The position numbers were made by a program, and so were the translations under genes. The notes under the pieces were generated by a model. That model worked only from the letters and a program-made list of their open reading frames with translations, was not told the DNA's origin and did not search any database. A stretch of DNA of 64,000 nt from Tritrichomonas musculus. Lineage: Eukaryota; Parabasalia; Tritrichomonadida; Tritrichomonadidae. How positions within the stretch are numbered: position 1 is the first letter of the stretch; the number at the start of each line of letters is the position of its first letter. The DNA lies in the NCBI GenBank assembly GCA_039105265.1, contig JAPFFF010000015.1, positions 1,922,001 through 1,986,000 on the forward strand. The letters run 5' to 3'. Of this stretch, positions 29,768 to 39,405 are shown piece by piece.

Positions 29768-31450
29768 ATGCTCAACAAGGAATCCTATATGAAAACCTCA
29801 GCAGAGGTTTGTACCCAGATTGCATCTTACTTTGATGTTGTCGATAATTGCATAGCACTTAGTGATACTAATAAGGCATACTCATTAAATCCACAAACTT
29901 CGTATTCACCATCACCACCAATTAAGAGTGGTTCCTATACAACATGTATTATATCTCCTAATACTCATAATACTGCTGATATATATAATGGATTTATTCG
30001 AGCAGATATGAAAGTGATGATAAAAATAGACAAGCCAATTCTAAGTGATTTAGAAAATGTCAGTGGTTATAATTTTGGTAAGGTATGGTTTGGTTTTAAG
30101 GATGCTCGAGATGCTGTTGAGAAGTATGAAATTGTAGCTAATGGTATGACGCTTTATACCCAGAACTTTGGATGTGAAGAATCCTTTTTAACTGCATGTT
30201 GTGCAAATGAAGTTACTAAAAGAGCTGATATATATAGTAAAGCAAGACATAAGGATATTTGGAATGATACTCATGGAAGGAGATGTGGTTTTGTTGCAAA
30301 TCTTAACAAAGATGTGACTTCTGTCACTGAAACAATTAGATTAAAGATTGATTTGCGACGATTCCTACCTTTATCTAATATCAAGTACTTGCCAGCATTT
30401 GCAGGTAAAATCGAATTACGTCTATACTTTTCAACAGCTGGTATGGTATATTGTCCAGTTGGTTTTGAAAAGAGCTTGGTTGCTAATCCACATATAATGA
30501 AAGACTTCAATGTTGATGAAATTACCAATGAATTTCGACCTATTGGAGAACCAATATGGATGTGGACAAGTACCGAAAAAATAGCAATGGATAAGATTAA
30601 TGACCCCAAGAATCTTCCACCTGTTGGTGAAAATCATGGAGGAGCATATGAAGTCGCAGGAGCTAACAATACTAAGGCAAGAGTTGACCGAACTATTTAC
30701 AGTGATTGGAGAACTTGGAGTGTTGTTGATTATTCCATTGAAGAATGTGCGAGTATTATACCTTGTTTTGGTATTCATGAATCTGTATATACAGCACTTG
30801 TTCAAAGATATGCTAACCCACAACATCCACTTACATTCCCAACACAGATAATGTCATTTTACACTTGTACAAGACCTCTTAATAATGAACAAGATAAAGC
30901 AACTATTACTATTACACCTAATTTTGTAGATAGTATGTTTTGCTTATTCCCACTCAAGCATACACATAAGACATACTTCAAGAATCCTATGTTTGAAGCA
31001 TTTCATATGAATTGTGGTAATTACAATAATATTCCTGCTAAAGCATTTGGTACGAATGGTAAGTATCCAGAGTTCCTCGAATATTGCCAGAATGCAATGA
31101 ACATGAATGGAGAGCAAAATGGATTTAATAAAGAGGTTATTGCAAGTTTAGCGAATGAGTATCAATATAATGAAAACACAACAGGCTATTATCCAAATGA
31201 TAGGTCCTCATTCTTCATAGGTCTTCCTACTGAAACAGATGGAACATATCAACAAGGTCTTTCAAGTCTTGCACCTATTAACTTCGAATTGATATGTAGT
31301 CAAAAGGCAGATAATCCATTTAGACAGGAAGTAGATACGCCTCCATTATTATGCTTATTAACAGATATATCAATTAGTATTTTGATTAGACCAAATGGTA
31401 TGCCACCATCAGTACGTATTGGTCCTTATGATTTAACAACCCCTGAATAA
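29768..31450 (+). CDS. Polinton major capsid protein candidate (double jelly-roll)
   Basis: The 560-residue protein has the length of Polinton major capsid proteins and sits in the expected block with protease, ATPase and small virion genes. Sequence features include an N-terminal region ending in TTCIISPNTHNTADIYNG, many short beta-strand-like segments (GKIELRLYFSTAGMVYCPV) and a conserved-looking C-terminus ending IRPNGMPPSVRIGPYDL. Assignment comes from size, position and the PF-rich strand pattern; a profile search would settle it. It would form the hexon-like facets of an icosahedral shell. Confidence 0.65.
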   Translation: MLNKESYMKTSAEVCTQIASYFDVVDNCIALSDTNKAYSLNPQTSYSPSPPIKSGSYTTCIISPNTHNTADIYNGFIRADMKVMIKIDKPILSDLENVSGYNFGKVWFGFKDARDAVEKYEIVANGMTLYTQNFGCEESFLTACCANEVTKRADIYSKARHKDIWNDTHGRRCGFVANLNKDVTSVTETIRLKIDLRRFLPLSNIKYLPAFAGKIELRLYFSTAGMVYCPVGFEKSLVANPHIMKDFNVDEITNEFRPIGEPIWMWTSTEKIAMDKINDPKNLPPVGENHGGAYEVAGANNTKARVDRTIYSDWRTWSVVDYSIEECASIIPCFGIHESVYTALVQRYANPQHPLTFPTQIMSFYTCTRPLNNEQDKATITITPNFVDSMFCLFPLKHTHKTYFKNPMFEAFHMNCGNYNNIPAKAFGTNGKYPEFLEYCQNAMNMNGEQNGFNKEVIASLANEYQYNENTTGYYPNDRSSFFIGLPTETDGTYQQGLSSLAPINFELICSQKADNPFRQEVDTPPLLCLLTDISISILIRPNGMPPSVRIGPYDLTTPE

Positions 31451-31481
31451 ACATAAAGAAGGATATTTTATTTTTTTGTAA

Positions 31482-31916
31482 ATGTCGAATGATTATAGAA
31501 GCCCACATGCTGAGATTGTTGGAAGAGAAGGTATGATGTATAATGAAGCTACCATGAAAAATAAGGACTTAGAGTTTCAACATTTTGGTGTGTTCAGTAA
31601 TACTAATACTTATTCTGTAACCTTCAACCCATATATTAATCGACCACCTACCCAGATTATTGAACATGAGGACCCTGTTAGATTTCCAGATACTCGAGAA
31701 CATATAACCAAACCTGTTCGTGAACCTCCTGTTAGTATTACAGATGGTGGTTTTTATCGACATATAGGTGAAAAAGATAGACCAGTACCTCTCTTACCAA
31801 AATATCTTAAGAAGCCTGAGAAACCACCAATGCAAGGTAGAGCAAGAGAATATAATAAACAAGATATTCGATATGGACCTACCCAACATATCTTTACCCA
31901 AAATAACATATATTAA
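31482..31916 (+). CDS. Polinton hypothetical protein, 144 aa
   Basis: The gene lies 30 bases after the major capsid gene with a T tract and GTAAATG at its start. The product is Pro-rich (PPTQIIEHEDPVRFP, PVPLLPKYLKKPEKPP) and lacks strong hydrophobic segments. No domain is recognised. Position suggests a virion-associated protein. Confidence 0.5.
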   Translation: MSNDYRSPHAEIVGREGMMYNEATMKNKDLEFQHFGVFSNTNTYSVTFNPYINRPPTQIIEHEDPVRFPDTREHITKPVREPPVSITDGGFYRHIGEKDRPVPLLPKYLKKPEKPPMQGRAREYNKQDIRYGPTQHIFTQNNIY

Positions 31917-31940
31917 TTTTTTATTGAATTTTTTATCCAG

Positions 31941-32387
31941 ATGAAAATGACAACAAGAAACGTCTATGACTATGTCAATGAACTTCGCGCAAAATGTGCT
32001 CCAAATACTAAACAATGTAATTTCTCGATACTTTGTGACAAGTACCCAATGAAAACAGGAGAATGGAGTTATTTAGGCAAAGTACTCTATGTCTCAATCA
32101 AGGTAAAAGACAAGTGCCACAGATTTTATCCAGATAAGCTCAAAGAACTTGATCTTGACTCAATATTTATTAAGCCTAACTCAAGGAGAAAAATAACTGA
32201 AGATTTCGAAGAGTTCTACATAAATGGAAACACTACCACTCAAGAGTATCAAGGAATCAAATACTACAACTACTCCATTGCAGCTGCTCCTACAAGTCAT
32301 AAACCAAAAATCGATGCTCTCAAGCAGAAATATCAAATTGAGTCATTTGACATGTTTATTGGAGAACAGCTAGACTTAGTACTTTAA
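31941..32387 (+). CDS. Polinton hypothetical protein, 148 aa
   Basis: The product opens MKMTTRNVYDYVNELRAKCA and has a compact mixed composition (SYLGKVLYVSIKVKDKCHRF) suggesting a small folded domain. No family recognised. It is closely spaced between two other small plus-strand genes. Confidence 0.5.
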   Translation: MKMTTRNVYDYVNELRAKCAPNTKQCNFSILCDKYPMKTGEWSYLGKVLYVSIKVKDKCHRFYPDKLKELDLDSIFIKPNSRRKITEDFEEFYINGNTTTQEYQGIKYYNYSIAAAPTSHKPKIDALKQKYQIESFDMFIGEQLDLVL

Positions 32388-32408
32388 GCCTATTTTTTCC
32401 CAACCTAA

Positions 32409-32933
32409 ATGATTAAGAAGAGGGGTACAACCAATGGAGTTCAAGCAAATGTATCTTTAGAACCATCAGCAGCTGCATCATCTACATCAAACATCAACAA
32501 CAACATTATTATTAATAAGAGAGATGATGGCAAGGAAGACATTGTTATTACAAGAGACATTGGAGTGCAAACTGAACCTGTTGAAGTTGAACCAGATGTA
32601 CGTAATGTTATACTTGAAGCATATGCACAAATACTACTTAATCAAGACAAAGCACTACTAGCTAACATTATATCAAAGAAATGCATCATAGTACCTATTG
32701 AATCTCTTAGCAACATCATCAAAGCAATACTACATGTTAGTGAGGTTGAAGTACAACTTAATGAAGATGTTGGATGTTGTGCAGCTAAGAGCAATCCAAT
32801 AAGAAAAATAGATGCTATTAAGATTATTAAAGATAATGGAGAGGTAGTCATTGACTTGAAACAAGTATATAATAAAGAATATAATGAGCTTGTTAATAAT
32901 TATCATGTATGCTTAAAATATTGCATAGTATAA
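32409..32933 (+). CDS. Polinton hypothetical protein with GVQT motif, 174 aa
   Basis: A Ser/Asn-rich N-terminus (VSLEPSAAASSTSNINNN) leads to TRDIGVQTEPVEVEP, the fifth LC8-like motif in the element. The rest appears helical (RNVILEAYAQILLNQDKALL). No enzyme motif is seen. Its shared motif links it to the proteins at 23051 and 24038. Confidence 0.55.
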   Translation: MIKKRGTTNGVQANVSLEPSAAASSTSNINNNIIINKRDDGKEDIVITRDIGVQTEPVEVEPDVRNVILEAYAQILLNQDKALLANIISKKCIIVPIESLSNIIKAILHVSEVEVQLNEDVGCCAAKSNPIRKIDAIKIIKDNGEVVIDLKQVYNKEYNELVNNYHVCLKYCIV

Positions 32934-32985
32934 AAAAAGACATATATAAAAAAAACTTAAAATTAGAAGTAATTATTTTTTACTC

Positions 32986-33357
32986 TTACTCCTTGTCTTT
33001 TGGAGATGAAGCTTCTTGTTCATCTTCATCATCTTCTTCTTGTGTCTCTTGCGAGTCAGGCACTATAGGCACGTGAAAGCCAATAGATTTTGGTGTTGTA
33101 GATTGAGGAATCTTTTTATGAAAAACCTCGCAGGTAGTGAGATTCATTTGAGTAAGTGCTTCAGCAATCTTGTTCATGTTTGCTTGTATCAAAGGGTCAT
33201 AGATGGTGCAGACATTAGATGATGTCGAGTTTATTATTTTTTGGTTGAACAGAAATATCACCTCTTTAATAGCATTGGCTATTTCAACATGAGCATTTTT
33301 GATAGCTAGCTTTTGCTGTTTTTGGAATTCTTTGAAGTCATTTCCAGAACGCGACAT
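32986..33357 (-). CDS. Polinton hypothetical protein, 123 aa
   Basis: The ATG at 33357 follows ttttttaaa on its own strand. The product is helical at the N-terminus (DFKEFQKQQKLAIKNAHVEI) with a very acidic tail (QETQEEDDEDEQE). No family recognised. It is divergent from the bZIP-like gene, with about 75 bp between the two starts. Confidence 0.5.
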   Translation of the reverse strand: MSRSGNDFKEFQKQQKLAIKNAHVEIANAIKEVIFLFNQKIINSTSSNVCTIYDPLIQANMNKIAEALTQMNLTTCEVFHKKIPQSTTPKSIGFHVPIVPDSQETQEEDDEDEQEASSPKDKE

Positions 33358-33433
33358 TTTAAAAAATGAAGTGATTTTGTTTGCGAATATTCAATTTTCA
33401 AAAATAATTCAATTTTTTTTCTCGAATGAAATC

Positions 33434-33712
33434 ATGAGCCAAAATTTAGATTTGGGTGAGTTCAAGGAAACAGCTATCATCAAGAAGTTGAAGAAGTCCA
33501 AGAGTAACAACAACCTCAAAAATATTGATACTGCAAAAACTGAAACAACAGAAAAACGTGGTAGAAAGCAAAAGTATGCAACAGTTGAAGAACGAAATGA
33601 AGCACGTAAACAACAGCAAAAGGCATATCGTGAAAGAAAGAAAAGAGAAATACAAAGTATGAAGGAAAAAATAATGTCGTATGAAAGCAAAAAGGTAGCT
33701 TATGAAGAATGA
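33434..33712 (+). CDS. Polinton bZIP-like basic protein, 92 aa
   Basis: I use the ATG at 33434 (MSQNLDLGEFKETA); the frame is open further upstream. The C-terminal half carries RKQQQKAYRERKKREIQ followed by a short helix, similar to the basic region of bZIP factors but with too short a zipper to be certain. DNA binding is plausible. The last codons run into the 19-bp tandem array at 33694. Confidence 0.5.
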   Translation: MSQNLDLGEFKETAIIKKLKKSKSNNNLKNIDTAKTETTEKRGRKQKYATVEERNEARKQQQKAYRERKKREIQSMKEKIMSYESKKVAYEE

Positions 33713-33960
33713 GGTAGCTTATGAGGAAAAAGGTAGCTTATGAGGAAAAAGGTAGCTTATGAGGAAAAAGGTAGCTTATGAGGAAAAAGGTAGCTTATGA
33801 GGAAAAAAGGTAGCTTATGAGGAAAAAGGTAGCTTATGAGGAAAAAGGTAGCTTATGAGGAAAAAGGTAGCTTATGAGGAAAAAGGTAGCTTATGAGGAA
33901 AAAGGTAGCTTATGAGGAAAAAGGTAGCTTATGAGGAAAAAGGTAGCTTATGAGGAAAAA
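33694..33960 (+). repeat. 19-bp minisatellite, about 14 copies
   Basis: Fourteen copies of ggtagcttatgaggaaaaa follow one another with almost no divergence; the first two are slightly different and overlap the end of the bZIP-like gene. One copy has an extra A. The near-identity suggests recent expansion. It contains no gene. Confidence 0.95.
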
Positions 33961-33991
33961 CATGTAGTTAAAAAAAAACTTTTTTTTTTAG

Positions 33992-34417
33992 TTATTCATT
34001 TTTCTTGTAGTACATTGTGATGAACTTCTTGTTTCTTTTCACTTTCTTATGTGTAAAGTGTCTCTTTGTTCCATCGAGATGCCCGAAACCAAGTCGAGTA
34101 ATAGATAGTTCATGACCAAAGAACATGTTGTACAAGTTAACAATGTCTCTTGCAGGATAACAATCTTTTTCGAGGCTGTCAAACCATTCATCATACCTCT
34201 TTTTTTGTTTTGCTCGAAGTCGATGTGCATCATTTTCAAGAGCATGAGCATAATTTTCACACATCGTTCTTAAATTTGATGTATCATCTTCAACTTTTAG
34301 TTGAGATATTTTTTTCGACATGTTTATATTAATTTTGTAGTCGAATGAATCATGATCTTTAGGAGGTGTTTGTTTTTGTAAAATATCTTCTATTTTATCT
34401 TCTTCTTCATTCATCAT
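33992..34417 (-). CDS. Polinton hypothetical protein, 141 aa
   Basis: The product has an acidic N-terminus (NEEEDKIEDILQKQTPP), a helical middle (YAHALENDAHRLRAKQKKRYDEW) and a folded-looking C-terminus (FFGHELSITRLGFGHLDGT). No domain recognised. It is divergent from the coiled-coil gene at 34608. Confidence 0.5.
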   Translation of the reverse strand: MMNEEEDKIEDILQKQTPPKDHDSFDYKININMSKKISQLKVEDDTSNLRTMCENYAHALENDAHRLRAKQKKRYDEWFDSLEKDCYPARDIVNLYNMFFGHELSITRLGFGHLDGTKRHFTHKKVKRNKKFITMYYKKNE

Positions 34418-34607
34418 TAATAAAATAATAGTGATATTAATAAATATATTTTTTTAAAATTTCAATATATTTTATTTTTTTTAATTCAATTTTTGAATTT
34501 TTATAGTGTATATAACTTTTTCAAAGAAAAATATCCACCTTCGAGTTTTTCTACGAAATTTAAAATTTAGTGATATCAACTAGAAAATAGATCATTTTTA
34601 TACTTGT

Positions 34608-36047
34608 ATGTCATACAACTACAGCTCAGACAGCGATGTTAGTCTATTTGACTCGATCGAGCAATCGGGTCAACAAGCTCCACCATCAGATCCGCCATCA
34701 GCTCCACCCACAGAAGTTTGGCTCAAGAACATGACCCCAGAACAACTCGAATCCATGCGACTGTTCATCATGAAGCAGCAAGAAGAAGCAGCAGCTAGAT
34801 TGAAGAAGAAGCAGCAAGAAGAAGAAGCAGCTAGATTGAAGAAGAAGCAAGAAGAAGAAGAAGCAGCTAGATTGAAGAAGAAGCAAGAAGAAGAAGAAGC
34901 AGCTCGATTGAAGAAGCAACAAGAAGAAGAAGCAGCTAGATTGAAGAAGCAGCAAGAAGAAGAAGCAAGAAGGAAGAAGAAGCAAGAAGAAGAAGCATTA
35001 GCAAGATTGAAGCAAGAAGACGATGCAAGAAGGAAGAATCCATATGTTCCAATTTCAAATAAAGTCTTTCCACCACCTCGCTCATATAATATAATACAAG
35101 TTCCTCCACCTCCTCCACCTCCATCTAATCAACAAATACCGCCACCTCCAAGTGTTCTTGCTAGACCATCTTCATTTGCCGAGAAACAAAAATTCGGTTC
35201 CAATCCAAAAGAAGAAACAAAGATAGAAGGAGAAGAAGAAGTTGATCATGAACAAGAACAAGAACCAGCTCACAGAGAACCATATAAGCCACCGAAAAGT
35301 GTTCATGATATGAAATCCAATAGTGATTATAAGGAGGATAATGTTCGTCCATTCGACTTTCGAGAAGAAATGGAACAATTAATAGAAGAAAATGAAAACT
35401 TGAAAGAACGATTAACGAAGTTGGAGGAGAAAATGACTGGTGTAGAATATAACATTCAAGACATAAATCACAATGCTGAAGAACTCAGGAAAGACATTGA
35501 TGATAACGACGAATACGCACTCGAGCTGATGAAATTGGAACTTGCTCCAAAAAAGGTGGCGAAGTACATTAACAAAATTCACGATCTAAAGAAGGACGTG
35601 GCGGATCTGAAAAATGCTCAACAAGCTGGTCCTCCAACAGATGATGCATTTGCTGAAAAGTTGGCAAGATCGAGATTGATGATGGTAGAAGTTGATTATC
35701 TTCGAAACATGATGGACGCTATTGAATCATATGACAAGAAAAAAGCACCAGAGATGATAAACGTGTTCAAGTCCTATGGATGGAAGTTGTCCAATTGCAT
35801 TTATCATCTTCGACCATACTTATCACCAGAAGAGAAAGAGAAGTTGGACAAAGCATGCAGCTTCGAGAGAAAAGGAAAGAAGCAATCACCGAAGCAAGTG
35901 CTGAATGCCATTAAGCAATTTGGTGAATCAATGGAGAAGAACGAAATTGAACGGAACTCTGACTCGAAGTCGAAAGGACATGAGTTCCAATATCATTTTC
36001 CATATCTCGAAGATAATGTCGTTGATGATGATGATTACCCCCAATAA
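34608..36047 (+). CDS. Polinton coiled-coil protein with EEAARLKKKQ repeats
   Basis: The 479-residue protein starts with a Pro/Ser-rich segment, then about seven repeats near EEEAARLKKKQ (residues ~58-140) predicting a long single helix or coiled coil. A Pro tract (QVPPPPPPPSNQQIPPPP) follows, then a second coiled-coil region (EEMEQLIEENENLKERLTKL) and a helical C-terminal domain. It has the build of a structural or scaffold protein. It lies just upstream of the polymerase. No named family. Confidence 0.6.
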   Translation: MSYNYSSDSDVSLFDSIEQSGQQAPPSDPPSAPPTEVWLKNMTPEQLESMRLFIMKQQEEAAARLKKKQQEEEAARLKKKQEEEEAARLKKKQEEEEAARLKKQQEEEAARLKKQQEEEARRKKKQEEEALARLKQEDDARRKNPYVPISNKVFPPPRSYNIIQVPPPPPPPSNQQIPPPPSVLARPSSFAEKQKFGSNPKEETKIEGEEEVDHEQEQEPAHREPYKPPKSVHDMKSNSDYKEDNVRPFDFREEMEQLIEENENLKERLTKLEEKMTGVEYNIQDINHNAEELRKDIDDNDEYALELMKLELAPKKVAKYINKIHDLKKDVADLKNAQQAGPPTDDAFAEKLARSRLMMVEVDYLRNMMDAIESYDKKKAPEMINVFKSYGWKLSNCIYHLRPYLSPEEKEKLDKACSFERKGKKQSPKQVLNAIKQFGESMEKNEIERNSDSKSKGHEFQYHFPYLEDNVVDDDDYPQ

Positions 36048-36087
36048 GATAGGTCATAACTAAAAAATAATTTTTTTAACTTTTTCT

Positions 36088-39000
36088 TTGTTTTTATTTT
36101 TATCGTTTCACTTTTATTTTATGTTAAACATGAACAAGGACATTGAAGATAATTTTTTAGATGCTATTGGAGATGTCTATGCTGATACAAAATCACAGTT
36201 TCGTCGTGAATATAATCGACGTGCAAAACAATACCAAAAGAAAGACAAATTTAAAGAAGAAATGAGGAAGCTCATGATTCCTGCAGGACAAGGTATTGGT
36301 TTTGCTACAGACATCAATCAAGATGAAGATAAGAGGTACGCATTTACGGAAGCACTACGACAGATACATAAAAAGAAAAATGTTGGAAGACCTATTGTTA
36401 AAGCAATTGCACTTGATGGAACTTATAAGTACTTCACACTCAGTGATAAGCACAACATCGAAAGTACATTAGGACATATAACAGGAGAACTTGATTTAAG
36501 TGAAGACCAATCAGACACTAATCCATATATCTCAAACATGTTCATTCCAGTTCGATATGAGGTACAATTTATTGACATGAACAAAACAAATGATGGTGTT
36601 CATTTTAGAACCAAGATGCAAGATATGGATACTCATGAAATCTATGATGATGAAGTCGAAATTGATGAAGACTATCGAAATACACCAGAAGGTAGTTTTT
36701 TCCCATACATCAATCTATCACCTATAGACTTATCTACATACCAAATCTTTCATGAGGTAAGGAAAGAGAACTACAGAGATAATTGTTTTGTATATGCTTG
36801 TATACAATCAGGTGTGTTCACTGATGATGAAATAGATGACTTACGATTTTTTGTTCAAACAAGAGCCATACCTAATAACAAGATAGAAGAAGTAGCTAAA
36901 AAGTTCAAGTGCAATTTTAGTATCATTAGAATTGTTGAACAACCTGATAAATACAAGTATGAAACAAGAATCAACACCAGAAAGAAAAAATGGTCTGTCG
37001 ATTTTAAAAGAGAAGTTAACCTGATATTGTTCAAAGACCATTATATGCTCAACAGGAAAATACCTTGTACATTATTCTACCTTCAACACTATGAAGAACT
37101 TGATAGAACATTTGCATATATGCCTTTTGACAAAAGATGTATGATAGCAAGATTGGAGAAAAATGGAAAGACTGTCAAAGACTATAAACATGAAGGAATC
37201 AAACCAATAACCTTTTTCCAAAAGATGTTTGAGTTACATCTATTTGAAGAAATCAAAGCATGCGAAATGGATATTATCAACACAACTGAATATGAACATG
37301 TTAATGACTATGTAAGTCTCGAATATAATGCAGAACAAAGTACAAGACTCATTGAGAATAATAAAAAGAAACAAAATACATGGTCAAGGATTTATTATAG
37401 CGACTTCGAAACAAACTCTACAGTCAGTCCACATATACCATATCTCAATTGTACGATCTTTCGAGATGGAGCCAACATACATAAAATATCTATTCAAGGT
37501 GAAGATTGTGGACAGAAGCTCTTGAATTATTTATGGAGTGGCTCATTAACATATTTTCATAACCTCAAGTATGATGCATGTTTTTTCATTAACACACCTG
37601 GATGGGATACACAGATAACAGAACGAAGTGGAACTGTGTTGCAAATCATCATGACATTATTCGAAGAAGGTACAAGGAAAGTCAAAAAGAGATTAACATT
37701 CAGGAACTCATACAGTATAATACCACAAGCATTAAGTAAATTTGCTACAATGTTCAACCTCAATGTTCACAAGGAAGTCATGGCATATAAGCTATATACA
37801 CAAGAGAACATTCAAAGAAGAATTGTTGATGCTACTGAGTTCCAACAGCAATACATCGATGAAAATGCAGATAAGTTATCGAAAGCACAACTTGATGCAA
37901 ACTGCAAGCAGATTATCGAAAATGCAAAAATCGCAAATTGCTATAATGATGGCAAAATCGACATCATTAAATATGCCATCTTCTATTGTTTCAAGGACTG
38001 TATTGTTTTGATGAAGGGAATGGAAAAATTTAATGAAGACCTGAAAGCAGTCTTTAAAGAGACAAAGACAGATATGTATGGTGTTCATGATTTTATATCT
38101 ATAAGTGCTATTGGATACTGCTTTGCCAAGAAATATGGTTGCTTTGATGGATGTTATGAACTATCAGGTAAGTGTCAAGACTTCATACAACGATGTGTCT
38201 CTGGTGGAAGAACAATGACAGCAGGTAATGAAAAGCAATACATCGAAGGAAAGATACAAGACTTTGATGCAGTTAGCTTATATCCATCTGCAATGTATGT
38301 TATGGATGGTATACCATTAGGAAGACCTAAAGTAATACCACAAGGTACAACACATGAACAACTTATGCAATATGATACATTCTTTATCGAAGTCAACATC
38401 AAGAAACTCGAATGTAAATCAAAAGAGCCATATAAATTTGGACAAGTATTTACAAGGAATGAAGCAGGTAGTAAAATATTCGGCAATTTCCTTGTTGACC
38501 ATTATTATATCGATAAAGTAGGTCTCATGGACTTGTTCGAATTTTATGATGTTGAATATGAGTTAATACGTGGCTATTACTTTGATGAAGGATTTAACAA
38601 GAAAATCAATGAGTTCATTGAGAAGCTCTTTAATCTCAGGGCAAGTTATAAAAAGCAAAAGAACCCTCTTGAACAAACAATAAAGCTCCTCCTCAACTCC
38701 ATATATGGCAAGTCAATATTGAAAGCAACAAAGACTGAAACCAAGACAGTACCAAAAAGCCAACTATACAAGTACCTCTGGAGGAACTACAACTTTATCA
38801 AGGAGGTTGTTGAAGATGCTAATATTGATAAGTGCTATGTCAAGAAGTTGAAACCAATTAATGACCATTTCAACCTACCTCAATTTGGTGCAAGCGTTCT
38901 CTCTTGGAGTAAGCACTTAATGAACAGGGTTATGGCTACAGCTGAGCAAGCAGGTATACCTATCTTTTATCAAGATACTGATAGTATGCATGTACTTGAA

Positions 39001-39405
39001 AAAGATGTACCAAGGATAGCTGACTTATTCCAGTTCAAGTATCATCAACCTCTTATTGGAAAAAATATGTGTCAGTTTCATAATGACTTTGATGAGTTCG
39101 AAGGTAGTCAAGGGGAAATACACTCAAGAAAACTCATTGCACTTGGTAAAAAGAGCTACCTCGATATCTTGGTTGATGAACAAGGAAATGAAGGATATCA
39201 TATTAGACTCAAAGGAATTCCAAAACAAGTTATTCTCAACAAGTGCAAAAGGATGGATATCTCAGTTGAAGAGCTTTTTGAAAGAATGCATGAAGGAGAA
39301 AGTATGACATTTGATTTGTTGGATGGTTCGAATGCATTCAGGAAGTCAAAGACATTTCAACAAACCAACTTACCTAAATTTGCACGTACTCTTAGGTTTA
39401 CTTAG
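36088..39405 (+). CDS. Polinton protein-primed family B DNA polymerase
   Basis: The frame encodes up to 1105 residues; the ATG at 36130 (MNKDIEDNFLDAIGD) may be the real start. The exonuclease motif is YYSDFETNST near residue 435. The polymerase motifs are DFDAVSLYPSAMY (A, ~725), LLNSIYGKS (B, ~867) and YQDTDSMHV (C, ~960). Large spacers between A and B match the TPR insertions of protein-primed polymerases. Such enzymes copy linear genomes from a terminal protein bound at inverted repeats. The N-terminal 300 residues hold ENYRDNCFVYACIQSGVF and KDHYMLNRKIP, a Cys/His pairing reminiscent of OTU-like cysteine proteases; this second domain is inference. Confidence 0.92.
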   Translation: MFLFLSFHFYFMLNMNKDIEDNFLDAIGDVYADTKSQFRREYNRRAKQYQKKDKFKEEMRKLMIPAGQGIGFATDINQDEDKRYAFTEALRQIHKKKNVGRPIVKAIALDGTYKYFTLSDKHNIESTLGHITGELDLSEDQSDTNPYISNMFIPVRYEVQFIDMNKTNDGVHFRTKMQDMDTHEIYDDEVEIDEDYRNTPEGSFFPYINLSPIDLSTYQIFHEVRKENYRDNCFVYACIQSGVFTDDEIDDLRFFVQTRAIPNNKIEEVAKKFKCNFSIIRIVEQPDKYKYETRINTRKKKWSVDFKREVNLILFKDHYMLNRKIPCTLFYLQHYEELDRTFAYMPFDKRCMIARLEKNGKTVKDYKHEGIKPITFFQKMFELHLFEEIKACEMDIINTTEYEHVNDYVSLEYNAEQSTRLIENNKKKQNTWSRIYYSDFETNSTVSPHIPYLNCTIFRDGANIHKISIQGEDCGQKLLNYLWSGSLTYFHNLKYDACFFINTPGWDTQITERSGTVLQIIMTLFEEGTRKVKKRLTFRNSYSIIPQALSKFATMFNLNVHKEVMAYKLYTQENIQRRIVDATEFQQQYIDENADKLSKAQLDANCKQIIENAKIANCYNDGKIDIIKYAIFYCFKDCIVLMKGMEKFNEDLKAVFKETKTDMYGVHDFISISAIGYCFAKKYGCFDGCYELSGKCQDFIQRCVSGGRTMTAGNEKQYIEGKIQDFDAVSLYPSAMYVMDGIPLGRPKVIPQGTTHEQLMQYDTFFIEVNIKKLECKSKEPYKFGQVFTRNEAGSKIFGNFLVDHYYIDKVGLMDLFEFYDVEYELIRGYYFDEGFNKKINEFIEKLFNLRASYKKQKNPLEQTIKLLLNSIYGKSILKATKTETKTVPKSQLYKYLWRNYNFIKEVVEDANIDKCYVKKLKPINDHFNLPQFGASVLSWSKHLMNRVMATAEQAGIPIFYQDTDSMHVLEKDVPRIADLFQFKYHQPLIGKNMCQFHNDFDEFEGSQGEIHSRKLIALGKKSYLDILVDEQGNEGYHIRLKGIPKQVILNKCKRMDISVEELFERMHEGESMTFDLLDGSNAFRKSKTFQQTNLPKFARTLRFT

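Noticed and set aside
34698-35378. Minus-strand Leu/Phe-rich ORFs opposite the coiled-coil Polinton gene
   Set aside because: They are the antisense of the EEAARLKKKQ repeats and of GAA-rich codons; composition is explained by the sense gene.
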